A stretch of DNA of 64,000 bases from Anaerotignum propionicum (lineage in GTDB: Bacteria; Bacillota; Clostridia; Lachnospirales; Anaerotignaceae). The notes under the pieces are model-generated. The model was not told the DNA's origin, made no database searches, and saw nothing but the letters and a program-made list of their open reading frames with translations. Location of the stretch: positions 62,001-126,000 of the forward strand of contig NZ_JANGAD010000004.1 of the NCBI RefSeq assembly GCF_024461735.1. The letters run 5' to 3'. The position numbers were made by a program, and so were the translations under genes. Within the stretch, counting starts at the first letter, position 1; each line of letters opens with the position of its first letter. Below are positions 35,194-44,036 of the stretch, piece after piece.

Positions 35194-36558
35194 ATGCAAA
35201 ATAAGGTTTGGCAGACCATTGAAAAATTTAATATGTGCCGGCAGGGTACCCATATTGTGGTTGGTGTTTCTGGTGGTGCGGATTCTGTGGCATTACTTCA
35301 CCTATTAAATCGGTTTTCCGTTGAGGAAGGATGGAGCTTAACAGCTGTCCATGTGCATCATGGTTTGCGGGGAGAAGAGGCTGATGGTGACAGAGACTTT
35401 GTGCAGAAAATTTGCCATGAATGGGGGATTTCTTGCAAAGTTTATTATTTTGATGTGGCAAAAGAAGCCAAAGCCAGAGGATTGGGAACAGAGGAGACTG
35501 GAAGATTGTTGCGGTATGAGGCTTTTGAGCGGGAAAGACAGGGGGGCTTGATTGCTGTTGCACACAACAAAAATGACCAAGGTGAAACCATATTGATGCG
35601 CCTTTGCCGTGGTGCTGGTGTTTCGGGATTAACAGGCATACGTCCTGTAAGAGATTTTATTATTCGTCCCCTATTATTTTGCTCAAGAATGGAAATAGAA
35701 AGATACTGCCAAGAAGAGGGACTCTCTTATTGTGAAGATAGCACCAATCGAGAAAATATTTATACCAGAAATCGCATTAGAAATCAGGTTTTGCCTCTCC
35801 TTGAGGAAATCTATCCAAAGGCCACAGAGCATATTGCCCAAACGGCTGAAATTATGGCAGAAGAAGAAGAATTTCTAGTAGAACAAGCTAGCGCATTATT
35901 TAATAAGGCTTTGAAGAAAAAAGATAGAAATGAAATTGTTTTGGATGCTGAATGCTTAAAGGGCATGCATCGGGTTATGGCCAAAAGGGTATTTGCAATG
36001 GCTTTTGAAGGGCTAGGAAGAAAAAAAGATATAGGCTCTGTTCATTATGAAATGTTGGTAGATTTTTTGGGTCAGGAAAGTGGAAAAAGCTTACATTTAC
36101 CCAATCATATCTTGGCTGAATTAAGCTATGGTTCATTTATTCTGAGAGAAGAACATGAAATCAGTAAGCCTTTTTCTTATCTTTTACCTTTAAATGAGGA
36201 AATTTTTGTGCCCGAAGCAAAGCTTTTTGTAGGAATTTATCTTTGTACGGAAAAAAGAACAGAAAAAAGCGAAGATAGCTGTACGAAAGTATTTGATTAT
36301 GATAAAATAGGCTGTGCACTTTTTTGTCGAACCAGACAAAATGGAGATCGCCTTGCCATTAAAAACGGACGAAAAAAGCTGAAGGATTTTTTGATTGATG
36401 AAAAAATTCCAAGGGGAGAGCGGGATAGCCTGCCCCTTATTGCCACGGAAAAAGATGTTCTTTGGTTGGTAAATCAGCGGGTTTCTGCGGCATATCAGCC
36501 GGATGAAAATACAAAAAAATTTTTAACAGTTCAGATACGGAGGTTCATTGAAGAATGA
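35194..36558 (+). CDS. tilS: tRNA(Ile)-lysidine synthase
   Basis: 454 aa. N-terminal N-type ATP pyrophosphatase domain with P-loop GVSGGADSVALLHLL, then HHGLRGEEADGD and the VAHNKNDQGETILMRL block; the C-terminal TilS domains end near residue 454. It converts C34 of the AUA-reading tRNA-Ile to lysidine and is essential in most bacteria. Start ATG 35194 with GGGAG 8 bases upstream, rather than the in-frame TTG at 35179. The last codon overlaps the hpt start by 4 bases (ATGA). Confidence 0.96.
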   Translation: MQNKVWQTIEKFNMCRQGTHIVVGVSGGADSVALLHLLNRFSVEEGWSLTAVHVHHGLRGEEADGDRDFVQKICHEWGISCKVYYFDVAKEAKARGLGTEETGRLLRYEAFERERQGGLIAVAHNKNDQGETILMRLCRGAGVSGLTGIRPVRDFIIRPLLFCSRMEIERYCQEEGLSYCEDSTNRENIYTRNRIRNQVLPLLEEIYPKATEHIAQTAEIMAEEEEFLVEQASALFNKALKKKDRNEIVLDAECLKGMHRVMAKRVFAMAFEGLGRKKDIGSVHYEMLVDFLGQESGKSLHLPNHILAELSYGSFILREEHEISKPFSYLLPLNEEIFVPEAKLFVGIYLCTEKRTEKSEDSCTKVFDYDKIGCALFCRTRQNGDRLAIKNGRKKLKDFLIDEKIPRGERDSLPLIATEKDVLWLVNQRVSAAYQPDENTKKFLTVQIRRFIEE

Positions 36559-37085
36559 AAGAAAGAGTAGAGGTAATGATCAGCGCTGATGCAATCAGCA
36601 AAAGATTGGAAGAAATGGCAGAGCAGATTTATGAAGATTTTGGTGGAGAACAGGTTGAGCTGGTTTGTGTTTTAAAGGGTGCAGTAATGACCTTAACAGA
36701 GCTTTCGAAAAGATTGAAAATGCCCGTTACAATGAGCTTTATGGATGTTTCCAGTTATGGAAATGGCACAGAAAGCACTGGGAAAATTAAAATTTTGCGG
36801 GATTTAGATGAAGATATTTCAGGAAAGAATGTCCTTTTAATTGAAGATATTATTGACAGCGGAAGAACCCTAAGCCATTTGAGAGATCTTTTATTGAAAA
36901 GAGAACCAAAAGCTTTCAAAATTTGTACGTTGTTAGATAAACCTGACAGACGCGTTGCTGATGTACCTGTTGATTATGTGGGATTTACCATTCCTGATGC
37001 TTTTGTGGTAGGTTATGGTTTAGATTATGCACAAAGATACCGTAATTTGAATTATGTAGGCGTATTAAACTTTGACGAAGAATAG
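36555..37085 (+). CDS. hpt: Hypoxanthine phosphoribosyltransferase
   Basis: 176 aa. PRPP-binding motif VLLIEDIIDSGRTL and the VCVLKGAVMTLTEL and VGYGLDYAQRYRNL segments are typical. It salvages hypoxanthine (and usually guanine) to nucleotides. Translation is coupled to tilS by a 4-base overlap, and ftsH follows after its own promoter; tilS-hpt-ftsH is a conserved Firmicute cluster. In Bacillus, HprT and TilS also regulate ftsH; whether this holds here is not visible. Confidence 0.96.
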   Translation: MKERVEVMISADAISKRLEEMAEQIYEDFGGEQVELVCVLKGAVMTLTELSKRLKMPVTMSFMDVSSYGNGTESTGKIKILRDLDEDISGKNVLLIEDIIDSGRTLSHLRDLLLKREPKAFKICTLLDKPDRRVADVPVDYVGFTIPDAFVVGYGLDYAQRYRNLNYVGVLNFDEE

Positions 37086-37090
37086 AATGA

Positions 37091-37132
37091 AAGAGGAGGA
37101 GGAGTTCTAGTAAGGAATTCTTCTTCTTTTTT
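37091..37132 (+). terminator. Terminator after hpt
   Basis: A GAGGAGGAGTTC arm pairs with GAATTCTTCTTC using several G-U pairs, followed by TTTTTTG. Confidence 0.7.
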
Positions 37133-37176
37133 GTAGGAAAAGGCAGTGTTTTTGATTAATCTTTTCTAATCCTTCG

Positions 37177-37205
37177 TTGCCTTTTCTGTAAAAATGTGAT
37201 AAAAT
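37177..37205 (+). promoter_or_regulatory. Promoter of ftsH
   Basis: TTGCCT, a 17-base spacer and TAAAAT with TG one base upstream (extended -10). Confidence 0.7.
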
Positions 37206-37273
37206 TATAAACTGATACGGATTAATTAGGTAAAAATTTATGAATGAATTTTGAATCAACAGGAGGGAATCGA

Positions 37274-39169
37274 TTGAATAAATACTGGAAGGCCATTGGG
37301 CTGTATGCGATGATTTTTGTTCTGATTTTGGCTGTACTGGCCTTCAATAGCGAGGCAATCACCGCTCCCCAGAAGGAGCAAAAGGCGTATAATTATAGCA
37401 ACCTTTATACTGAACTGGAAAAAGACAATATTAAAGAGCTTGAAATTACCAGAAGTAAAGAGGTTGGAGATTTTGGATCGGTAGAAGCAACGTTGAGTGA
37501 TGGCAGTGTAATTAACATAAATCTGCCCAGCGTTTCTACATTCCAAAAGCTCGTGGATGAAAAAATCGCCGACGGTAGTAAAATTGAAGTTACAACGAAG
37601 GATGTGCAAAAGGAAAGCTTGCTTTCCACAATACTTCCTTCTCTGATTATGATGATTGTCATGGTTCTTTTCTTTATCCTGCTGTTTAATAAGCTTCAGG
37701 GTGGCGGAGGAAAGATGGCATCCTTCGGTAAGAGCAAGGCAAAGATGAGCGTTGAAGGGGAAAACAAAATTACCTTTGAAAACGTGGCGGGATGTGATGA
37801 GGAAAAAGCGGAATTGGAAGAGCTTGTACAATTTCTTCGTACACCACAGAAATTTACAAATTTGGGTGCCAGAATTCCCAAGGGTGTGCTTTTGGTAGGC
37901 CCTCCGGGAACTGGTAAAACATTACTTGCAAAGGCTGTTGCCGGCGAGGCTGGCGTTCCTTTCTTTAGCATTTCCGGTTCTGATTTCGTTGAAATGTTTG
38001 TTGGTGTAGGTGCGTCTCGTGTCAGAGATTTGTTTGATCAGGCAAAGAAGCATGCACCAAGCATTGTTTTTATTGATGAAATTGATGCCGTAGGCCGCCG
38101 CAGAGGTGCTGGTCTTGGTGGTGGGCATGATGAAAGGGAACAGACTCTGAATCAGTTGCTGGTTGAGATGGACGGTTTCGGTATTAACGATAGCGTTATT
38201 ATTATAGCGGCAACCAACCGTGCAGATATTTTAGACCCTGCTCTTTTGCGTCCAGGTCGTTTTGACAGACAGGTTTATGTAGGCAGACCGGATGTAAAGG
38301 GAAGAGAAGCCATTTTGCGTGTACATTCCAAGGGCAAGATATTGGCTCCTGAGGTAGATTTGAAGGTGGTTGCCCAGACAACAGCCGGCTTTACCGGTGC
38401 AGATTTGGCAAACCTTTTAAATGAGGCTGCATTATTGACTGCAAGAGTGAATAAAACGGAAATTGATATGGAAGAAATCCAAAGGGCGTTGATTAAAATT
38501 GGCGTTGGAACGGAGAAAAAGACCAGAGTTATTTCCGATAAAGAAAAATATATCACTGCGTACCATGAAAGCGGTCATGCAATTTTGTTTGAAGTTTTAA
38601 GCGAGCTGGATCCTGTGCATAGCATTTCCATTATTCCTACAGGAATGGCGGGAGGGTATACCATGCCTTTGCCCGGCGAGGACAAAATGTATTATACAAA
38701 GCTGTTTATGGAGCAGGAGATTATCAGCTTATTGGGTGGTCGTGCTGCCGAGTTTATTGTAATTAAGGATATTACTACAGGTGCTTCTAATGACATCGAA
38801 CGGGCAACTGCAATGGCAAGAAATATGGTTACCAAATATGGCATGAGCGATATTTTGGGTCCCATTCAGTTTGGTGGCGAAGAGGGCAATGAGGTATTTA
38901 TCGGTAGAGACTGGGGACATCAGCGCAATTACAGCGAGGCTATAGCCACAACCATTGATAAAGAAGTAAATCGTATTGTGACCCATGCTTATGAAGAGGC
39001 AATACGTATTTTGAGAGAAAATATTGAAGTTTTACATGCTTCCTCCAAGCTTCTTGTGGAAAAAGAAAAGGTAACAGGGGAAGAATTCCGCAAATTGTTT
39101 GATCAGGACGTGCGTAACGAGGTTTTAGGTATCACAAACGATTTGACAATGAGTTTTACTGAGTTTTAA
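37274..39169 (+). CDS. ftsH: ATP-dependent zinc metalloprotease FtsH
   Basis: 631 aa. Two membrane helices (about 7-24 and 122-140) flank an external domain. The AAA+ domain has Walker A GPPGTGKT (209-216), Walker [12 protein letters not shown] and the [20 protein letters not shown]. The M41 protease has HESGH with ligands His431 and His435. It degrades misfolded membrane and regulatory proteins as a hexamer. Start TTG 37274 chosen because CAGGAGGG lies 6 bases upstream; the ATG at 37244 would put that site inside the gene. The glycine-rich linker [15 protein letters not shown] is normal. Confidence 0.97.
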   Translation: MNKYWKAIGLYAMIFVLILAVLAFNSEAITAPQKEQKAYNYSNLYTELEKDNIKELEITRSKEVGDFGSVEATLSDGSVININLPSVSTFQKLVDEKIADGSKIEVTTKDVQKESLLSTILPSLIMMIVMVLFFILLFNKLQGGGGKMASFGKSKAKMSVEGENKITFENVAGCDEEKAELEELVQFLRTPQKFTNLGARIPKGVLLVGPPGTGKTLLAKAVAGEAGVPFFSISGSDFVEMFVGVGASRVRDLFDQAKKHAPSIVFIDEIDAVGRRRGAGLGGGHDEREQTLNQLLVEMDGFGINDSVIIIAATNRADILDPALLRPGRFDRQVYVGRPDVKGREAILRVHSKGKILAPEVDLKVVAQTTAGFTGADLANLLNEAALLTARVNKTEIDMEEIQRALIKIGVGTEKKTRVISDKEKYITAYHESGHAILFEVLSELDPVHSISIIPTGMAGGYTMPLPGEDKMYYTKLFMEQEIISLLGGRAAEFIVIKDITTGASNDIERATAMARNMVTKYGMSDILGPIQFGGEEGNEVFIGRDWGHQRNYSEAIATTIDKEVNRIVTHAYEEAIRILRENIEVLHASSKLLVEKEKVTGEEFRKLFDQDVRNEVLGITNDLTMSFTEF

Positions 39170-39202
39170 AAACATAAGAAAAAGTGGAGAGGAGTAAGTG
39201 TA

Positions 39203-39604
39203 ATGGAGTTTAACAATATTGTACCCGGCATTACCTTTGAGAGAGAATACTTTGTAGAGGAGGCAGATACAGCCACTGTATTTGGAAACGACAACGTTCC
39301 CGTTTTTGCTTCCCCCAGGTTGTTATCTTGGATTGAAGGCACCTCTATTGGCGCAGTAAAGCCTTTCTTACCCGAAGGTTGGGAAACAGTTGGTACTTCT
39401 TTTGATTTTAAACATATGGCCGCAACTCCCGTTGGGATGAAGGTTCGGGTAGTTGTTGAGGTAACAGAGGTAAACGGTAAGCTTTTAACCTTCCAGATTA
39501 AGGCTTATGATGAAGTTGATAAAATTTGTGAAGGAACCCATGGCCGTGCAATTATTGATTTGAAAAAGTTTATGAGCCGTGTAAATAGTAAGGCAAAAGG
39601 GTAA
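39203..39604 (+). CDS. Thioesterase, FlK-like hot-dog fold
   Basis: 133 aa. The sequence VFGNDNVPVFASPRLLSWIE, then VGTSFDFKHMAATPVGMKV and CEGTHGRAIIDLKKF, matches the small hot-dog thioesterases related to fluoroacetyl-CoA thioesterase FlK. The FlK catalytic triad region (Thr, Glu, His) corresponds to SWIEGTS and FKHMAATP here. Its real substrate is probably another short acyl-CoA; a fluoroacetate role would be surprising. AGAGGAG lies 7-10 bases upstream of the ATG. It sits 33 bases after ftsH and may share its transcript. Confidence 0.82.
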   Translation: MEFNNIVPGITFEREYFVEEADTATVFGNDNVPVFASPRLLSWIEGTSIGAVKPFLPEGWETVGTSFDFKHMAATPVGMKVRVVVEVTEVNGKLLTFQIKAYDEVDKICEGTHGRAIIDLKKFMSRVNSKAKG

Positions 39605-39802
39605 AATTAACTTAGAGCGTAGGCAAACCTTGGGTGTTACCCAACTTCCTTGATTTTCAGCTTTGCGTATTAAATTGCTGATTTGCGAGTGTGGGCAGGT
39701 TCCTCAAGATTTTCACTTATCTTTAAGCTAGCATAGGGCAAATAGATACGTTTTGGGGACCAAAAGGTCTTGAAACGCCCTATTTTCCTTGAATGAGCAG
39801 AG
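39605..39802 (+). other. Structured non-coding stretch upstream of birA
   Basis: No gene. Contains TTGGGT-GTT-ACCCAA (39630-39644) and a 7-bp outer stem ATAGGGC (39733-39739) / GCCCTAT (39777-39783) enclosing TTTTGG-GGA-CCAAAA (39751-39765). Two terminators follow before birA. Confidence 0.5.
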
Positions 39803-39823
39803 CCTATTCTGAAATAGGTTTTT
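39803..39823 (+). terminator. First of two tandem terminators before birA
   Basis: CCTATT and AATAGG form a 6-bp stem with a 4-base loop and a run of five T. Confidence 0.65.
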
Positions 39824-39832
39824 CCACAGTCT

Positions 39833-39860
39833 AAGAGCGTCTCACAGGCGCTCTTTTTTT
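39833..39860 (+). terminator. Second tandem terminator before birA
   Basis: AAGAGCG and CGCTCTT form a 7-bp stem with a 9-base loop and a T-run that ends 3 bases before the birA ribosome site. Confidence 0.8.
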
Positions 39861-39876
39861 AGCGGAGGCTATGATT

Positions 39877-40857
39877 ATGTATCGAATTTTAGAATTTTTA
39901 CGTCAAGAAAAAGGGTTTATTTCCGGTGAAGAAATCGGAAAGAGATTGGATATTAGTCGGGCGGCAGTCTGGAAAGGCATTAAAAAGCTAAGGGAAGAGG
40001 GCTATGTCATTGAGGCGGTTACCAATAAGGGATATCGTTTAATTTTACATGATACCATGTATAATGAAAAAGAGATTGCCCAAGGGCTGGCTACAAAAAA
40101 ACTGGGTTATCCTATATACTTTTTTAAGGAAACAGATACTACCAATGGTCGTCTGCGTGATATTGCTGCAGGGGGTGAATCCGAAGGAGCCATTGCCGTT
40201 GCGGAACAAATGACTGCAGGACGGGGTAGACGGGGACGGCCTTGGGAAGCACCGGCGGGTTCCGGCATCTGGATGAGCATATTATTACGACCGAATATTT
40301 TTCCTTCCCAAGCATCGGTCTTAACGCTTTTGGCAGGACTGGCCGTTTGTCAGAGCATAGAGGAGGAAACAGGCCTTACTCCTTCCATAAAATGGCCCAA
40401 TGATATTATGCTCAATGGAAAAAAGCTGGTTGGCATTTTGACTGAAATGGAGTGTGAGATGCAACAGACCCATTTTGTTATAGTAGGTATTGGAATTAAT
40501 GTTAATACTACAGAATTTCCAGAAGGACTCTCGGATGTAGCCACGTCTCTTTATTTGGAAAGTGGACGAACCTTTTCCAGAAAGAATATTTTACAGCGAG
40601 TTTTGCTAAACTTTGAAAAGCTGTATCAAGAGCTTTTGGATTCCCATTGCAGTTTTGCCCCTTTCCTTGATCGGTACAAAGAAAAATGCTCTACCATTCA
40701 TCAGGAAGTTAAGGTTTTGGGGAAAGAAACCTTTTTTGCCCAAGCAGTGGATATTACTCCAGAAGGAGAATTGGTTGTAATTAGAAAGGATAACGGAAAA
40801 AAAGAGGTGGTTTTTTCCGGAGAAGTATCGATTAGAGGAGGAAAGACCAGTGAATGA
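39877..40857 (+). CDS. birA: Biotin-protein ligase and biotin operon repressor
   Basis: 326 aa. An N-terminal winged helix (EEIGKRLDISRAAVWKGIKK, about 17-36) is followed by the ligase domain with the biotinyl-AMP loop GRGRRGRPW, SIKWPNDIMLNGKKLVGIL, and a small C-terminal SH3-like domain. It attaches biotin to carboxylases and, with the HTH, represses biotin genes. ATG 39877 lies 8 bases after GGAGG; the ATG at 39871 is too close to it. The next gene overlaps by 8 bases. A terminator directly upstream suggests a regulated or separate transcript. Confidence 0.94.
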   Translation: MYRILEFLRQEKGFISGEEIGKRLDISRAAVWKGIKKLREEGYVIEAVTNKGYRLILHDTMYNEKEIAQGLATKKLGYPIYFFKETDTTNGRLRDIAAGGESEGAIAVAEQMTAGRGRRGRPWEAPAGSGIWMSILLRPNIFPSQASVLTLLAGLAVCQSIEEETGLTPSIKWPNDIMLNGKKLVGILTEMECEMQQTHFVIVGIGINVNTTEFPEGLSDVATSLYLESGRTFSRKNILQRVLLNFEKLYQELLDSHCSFAPFLDRYKEKCSTIHQEVKVLGKETFFAQAVDITPEGELVVIRKDNGKKEVVFSGEVSIRGGKTSE

Positions 40858-41200
40858 TTTGGTTTTGGCGGCGGCAAGCTATGAAAAGCAGAAATATTAT
40901 TTGGAACCAAAATTTCAGGCACTTCCTGAGGCAATTCAGGAGGATGTGCGTATCATTTGTGTCACAACGGCACAAAAGCTTGGCTGTACCTTTTTAATGG
41001 GTTTTCATCAGGACGGTGAAATTTACTTTGAAACGGTAAAACAAGAAGATGATTTTAACTTCGATGAGATTGGTGCAGAGTTGGAAATAAAAGAAATTAT
41101 TCGTACTCAAAAAGAGCTGATAAGTGCATTAAAGGTATGGTTTACTGTGTTTTTTACAGAAGACGGGGAACAATTAAAGGATACCCTTTTAAACCAGTAA
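40850..41200 (+). CDS. DUF6145-like small protein
   Basis: 116 aa, no membrane segment. The core (AAASYEKQKYYLEPKFQALP, FNFDEIGAELEIKEIIRT and KVWFTVFF) resembles a Lachnospirales family of unknown function that I recall as DUF6145. It starts with GTG 40850 behind AGAGGAGG and overlaps the birA stop, so it is translated from the same message. The conserved pairing with birA suggests a link to biotin or carboxylase regulation, but this is inference only. Confidence 0.7.
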   Translation: MNDLVLAAASYEKQKYYLEPKFQALPEAIQEDVRIICVTTAQKLGCTFLMGFHQDGEIYFETVKQEDDFNFDEIGAELEIKEIIRTQKELISALKVWFTVFFTEDGEQLKDTLLNQ

Positions 41201-41248
41201 AAAATGACAAAACATTGTACAAAAATTAACGAAAATCACAAAAATATA

Positions 41249-41276
41249 TTGTAATTCTCTCATTAACTGATATAAT
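41249..41276 (+). promoter_or_regulatory. Promoter of the ECF S component gene
   Basis: TTGTAA, a 16-base spacer and TATAAT with an extended TGA. RNA would start near 41283, leaving a leader of about 150 bases. Confidence 0.75.
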
Positions 41277-41282
41277 GGTGCA

Positions 41283-41432
41283 TGGTAACCTTTCTGGGAA
41301 AAGCCATTAAAGATGTCATGGTAAAAAGCCAGATATACTTGAATGCTTGGAGAGTCTGCCAAATGAAAACCTAGTAATCTTATATCTTCCGCAATGCGGG
41401 GCATAAGAGTGAGAATGAAAGGAGCAATTACA
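41283..41432 (+). promoter_or_regulatory. Structured leader of the ECF S component gene
   Basis: Three hairpins: TCTGG/CCAGA (41293-41297, 41329-41333) enclosing GCCAT/ATGGT with A-rich internal loops on both sides; TTGG/CCAA (41347-41362); and TCTTAT/ATAAGA (41378-41383, 41403-41408) enclosing CCGC/GCGG. I do not recognise a known riboswitch class. Confidence 0.45.
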
Positions 41433-42077
41433 ATGAGTGAACAAGCAGTGGCAGTAAGAAGCGGAGGAAGACTTTCAGTACAGGACTTAACCACCACAGG
41501 GATGATGATCGGCATTATTTTGCTGATGTCCTTTACCCCTTTGGGTTATCTGCGAACAGCAGGACTGGAGGTTTCTTTGATAACCATTCCCGTTGCCATA
41601 GGTGCAATGATTATCGGCCCCAGAGCTGGGTTGCTGTTAGGCACAGTTTTTGGGTTAACCAGCTTTTATCAATGCTTTGGGATGAGTCCTTTTGGCGCGG
41701 CTCTTTTGGGAATCAATCCTTTTTTGACATTTCTTGTTTGTGTGCCTACAAGAGCCATTATGGGATGGCTTACAGGTATGTTATTTATTGCAGTTGAAAA
41801 GCTGGATCGTTCCAAAACAATATGCTTTTTTTTAGGCGGTATCATTGCCGCATTATTAAATACAGTATTGTTTATGGGGGCATTGATGCTGTTTTTCTGG
41901 AATACAGAATATATTCAGTCTATTAATGCCGGCGTCGGCAATTTGAGCATTTTTGCGTTTGTACTTACTTTTGTTGGTGTAAATGGTTTATTGGAAATGC
42001 CGGCAACCTGCATTGTGGGTGGCGTGGTCTCTAAAACACTGAGAAAAGTATTATATAAAAAGATTCGTTCAAACTAA
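41433..42077 (+). CDS. ECF transporter S component, probably for pantothenate
   Basis: 214 aa with about six hydrophobic helices. FTPLGYLRTAGLEVSLITIP, IGAMIIGPRAGLLLGTVFG and the FGMSPFGAALLGINPF stretch are typical of vitamin-binding S components. These bind a vitamin and use a shared EcfAA'T module encoded elsewhere (not in this window). Two type III pantothenate kinase genes follow directly, so pantothenate is the most likely ligand; this rests on context. ATG 41433 has AAGGAG 9 bases upstream. A structured leader precedes it, and a terminator separates it from coaX. Confidence 0.83.
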   Translation: MSEQAVAVRSGGRLSVQDLTTTGMMIGIILLMSFTPLGYLRTAGLEVSLITIPVAIGAMIIGPRAGLLLGTVFGLTSFYQCFGMSPFGAALLGINPFLTFLVCVPTRAIMGWLTGMLFIAVEKLDRSKTICFFLGGIIAALLNTVLFMGALMLFFWNTEYIQSINAGVGNLSIFAFVLTFVGVNGLLEMPATCIVGGVVSKTLRKVLYKKIRSN

Positions 42078-42087
42078 GGGAAATCAC

Positions 42088-42115
42088 AAGGGTACGGGTT
42101 ATCCCGTACCCTTTT
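42088..42115 (+). terminator. Terminator between ECF S gene and coaX
   Basis: AAGGGTACGGG and CCCGTACCCTT form an 11-bp stem with a 4-base loop; TTTT follows only as part of the arm, so read-through to coaX is plausible. Confidence 0.8.
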
Positions 42116-42142
42116 AGGCTTTGGTTTTGAGGAGAGGGCAAA

Positions 42143-42940
42143 ATGATATTAGTAATTGATGTGAGCAATACCAATACAATTATGGGTGTTTTTGATGGAG
42201 AAGCCCTTGTGGCCAATTGGAGATTATCCACGTTAAGCACTCGAACTTCTGATGAAACAGGAATACTCATCCGCTCTTTATTTCAGCATTCCGGAATTTC
42301 CGTAATAGAAATAGAAGCAGTGGTTGTTTCTTCTGTTGTTCCAAACGTAATGTATTCCCTGACAAACGGTATACGCAAATATTTAAAGCGAGAAGCCATG
42401 ATTGTTCGTTCGGGGATGAAAACGGGAATTAACCTGCGGATGGAAAATCCGAAAGAAATGGGTACAGATCGTATTGTGAATTTGGTTGCGGCCTACGAGA
42501 GATATGGCGGCCCAGCCATTGTAATAGATTACAGTACGGCTACAACCTACGATGTGGTGAATGAAAACGGCGAATTTGTAACGGGTATTACAGCACCGGG
42601 GCTTCAGGTTTGCGCCGAGGCCTTATACCAAAGGGCAGCAAACTTGCCTAAGTTTGAAATAGTCGCCCCCGATAGTATCATTACCAAAACAACGATTGAG
42701 AGTATGCAAGCAGGCCTTGTGATTAGTCATATTGGAGAAACCATCTATATGATTGAATGTATCCGCGAGGAGTTGGGATTCCCCGATTTAAAGGTGATTG
42801 CCACAGGTGGTCTTGCAAGAATCATTGATGAAAAGGAAGAGATATTTGATGTTTATGACCCTGTTCTTGCTCTGCATGGGTTACGGCTCATTTACGAAAA
42901 GAACAAGAATAGGCGACAGGGGGAAAGTAAATGCTTTTAG
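42143..42940 (+). CDS. CoaX-like type III pantothenate kinase paralogue 1, with Gly-to-Ser changes
   Basis: 265 aa, ASKHA fold. The three catalytic aspartates are present: Asp6, Asp109 in MGTDRIVN, Asp129 in IDYSTATTYD. Two glycines of the phosphate-binding loops are replaced by serine: DVSNTN (Ser8) and DYSTA (Ser131). The neighbouring paralogue keeps both glycines. The enzyme would phosphorylate pantothenate for CoA synthesis; the substitutions suggest altered activity or a partner role in a mixed dimer. GAGGAG lies upstream; the end overlaps the second coaX by 10 bases. A Lys/Arg-rich tail is extra. Confidence 0.88.
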   Translation: MILVIDVSNTNTIMGVFDGEALVANWRLSTLSTRTSDETGILIRSLFQHSGISVIEIEAVVVSSVVPNVMYSLTNGIRKYLKREAMIVRSGMKTGINLRMENPKEMGTDRIVNLVAAYERYGGPAIVIDYSTATTYDVVNENGEFVTGITAPGLQVCAEALYQRAANLPKFEIVAPDSIITKTTIESMQAGLVISHIGETIYMIECIREELGFPDLKVIATGGLARIIDEKEEIFDVYDPVLALHGLRLIYEKNKNRRQGESKCF

Positions 42941-43698
42941 TAATTGATGTTGGGAATACGAATTATGTTTTGGGTGTATATCATGGTGAAAAGCTGGTGA
43001 AATGCTGGCGTATGGCTACAGGCAGTAATAAAACCGCTGATGAGACAGGAATTTTCTTGTATAATCTTTTTGAAGCATCAGGTTTTGACGTGAGTCGCAT
43101 TGAAGCTGTGATTATTTCCTCTGTAGTGCCAGATATTATGTATTCTCTGACCCAGGGAATTCGGAAATATTTTAATATTGAGCCTATGATTGTTTCTGCC
43201 GGTATGAAAACGGGTATTGTCATTAAGCGGGACAACCCTAAAGCAGTAGGAGCAGACCGTATTGTAAATTTGGTTGCGGCTAATGAGATTTACGGCGGCC
43301 CTGCAGTAGTCATTGATTATGGTACTGCCAATACCTTTGATGTAATTAATGAAAAATCAGAATTTATTACCGGTTTAATTACACCAGGCATTTCTATCTG
43401 TGCAGAGGCACTATATCAAAGGGCGGCACAGCTTCCAAAAATAGAAATCAAAAAGCCAAAATCCATTATTGTGAAGAATACTGTGGGAAGTATTCAGGCG
43501 GGATTGGTCATTGGGCACATTGGTCAAACAAAATATATCATTCAACAATTAAGAGAGCAGCTAGGCATTCCGGATATGAAAGTAGTTGCAACGGGGGGCT
43601 TGGCTAGAGTGATTGACCCCAATAAGGAAATATTTGATATTCTTGACCCCGTTTTGACGTTAAAGGGATTGAAAATTCTATATCAAAAGAATAAATAA
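42931..43698 (+). CDS. coaX: Type III pantothenate kinase
   Basis: 255 aa, the standard length. All CoaX signatures are intact: VIDVGNTNYVLGVY (Asp6), GADRIVNLVAA (Asp109), VIDYGTANTFD (Asp129), GLITPGIS, and VATGGLARVID. It makes 4'-phosphopantothenate with ATP and a monovalent cation, is feedback-insensitive to CoA in this family, and acts as a dimer. Starts inside the end of the first paralogue with AGGGGGAAAG upstream, so expression is coupled. Two terminator-like hairpins follow 170 bases later. Confidence 0.94.
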   Translation: MLLVIDVGNTNYVLGVYHGEKLVKCWRMATGSNKTADETGIFLYNLFEASGFDVSRIEAVIISSVVPDIMYSLTQGIRKYFNIEPMIVSAGMKTGIVIKRDNPKAVGADRIVNLVAANEIYGGPAVVIDYGTANTFDVINEKSEFITGLITPGISICAEALYQRAAQLPKIEIKKPKSIIVKNTVGSIQAGLVIGHIGQTKYIIQQLREQLGIPDMKVVATGGLARVIDPNKEIFDILDPVLTLKGLKILYQKNK

Positions 43699-43870
43699 TG
43701 ATTGGCTACACTATTCACAGGGTTGAGAATCCTATTTTAAAAAGGATCACTGGGAAGAGAAGCTAGGATATTTTTTTCCATTTGGAAGAGTACCCCTACT
43801 TCTTGTAACACCTTTTGTGACAGAAGCCATGCATTTAAAATATGAAAAAGCTTATTAAATTAAGCTATAA

Positions 43871-43893
43871 AGGGTGTCGAGTTTATCGGCACC
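43871..43893 (+). terminator. Hairpin of the GGGTGTCG type after coaX
   Basis: GGGTGTCGA and TCGGCACCC pair over 9 bp with one U-G, without a T-run of its own; a second terminator follows 5 bases later. Confidence 0.6.
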
Positions 43894-43897
43894 CTAA

Positions 43898-43917
43898 CAC
43901 GGGCTTGCCCGTTTTTT
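43898..43917 (+). terminator. Terminator before dus
   Basis: ACGGGC-TT-GCCCGT followed by six further T. Confidence 0.85.
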
Positions 43918-43976
43918 TATTGCAGATAACTTTGGGTGTTGTTGCCGATTTATACGTGCCTTCAAAAGAGTTTTCC

Positions 43977-44005
43977 TTGCATGAAATATAAATGTTTGGT
44001 ATGAT
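43977..44005 (+). promoter_or_regulatory. Promoter of dus
   Basis: TTGCAT, a 17-base spacer and TATGAT with TGG forming an extended -10. It sits over the ATG at 43992, so that ATG cannot be the start. Confidence 0.75.
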
Positions 44006-44036
44006 AATAAACCGAGAAGGATTTGAGGTGTTTATT

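Larger units (their letters stand above)
43699..43976 (+). other. Intergenic stretch between coaX and dus
   Basis: No gene. It holds a GGGTGTCGA/TCGGCACCC hairpin at 43871-43893 and a second terminator at 43898-43917. The first 170 bases show nothing recognisable. Confidence 0.5.

Noticed and set aside
39203..39604. Fluoroacetate resistance function for the FlK-like gene
   Set aside because: Only the fold family is visible; fluoroacetyl-CoA specificity cannot be supported from sequence alone.
43992..44036. ATG start for dus at 43992
   Set aside because: It lies within the spacer and -10 region of the promoter; GTG 44037 has GAGGTG at 6 bases.
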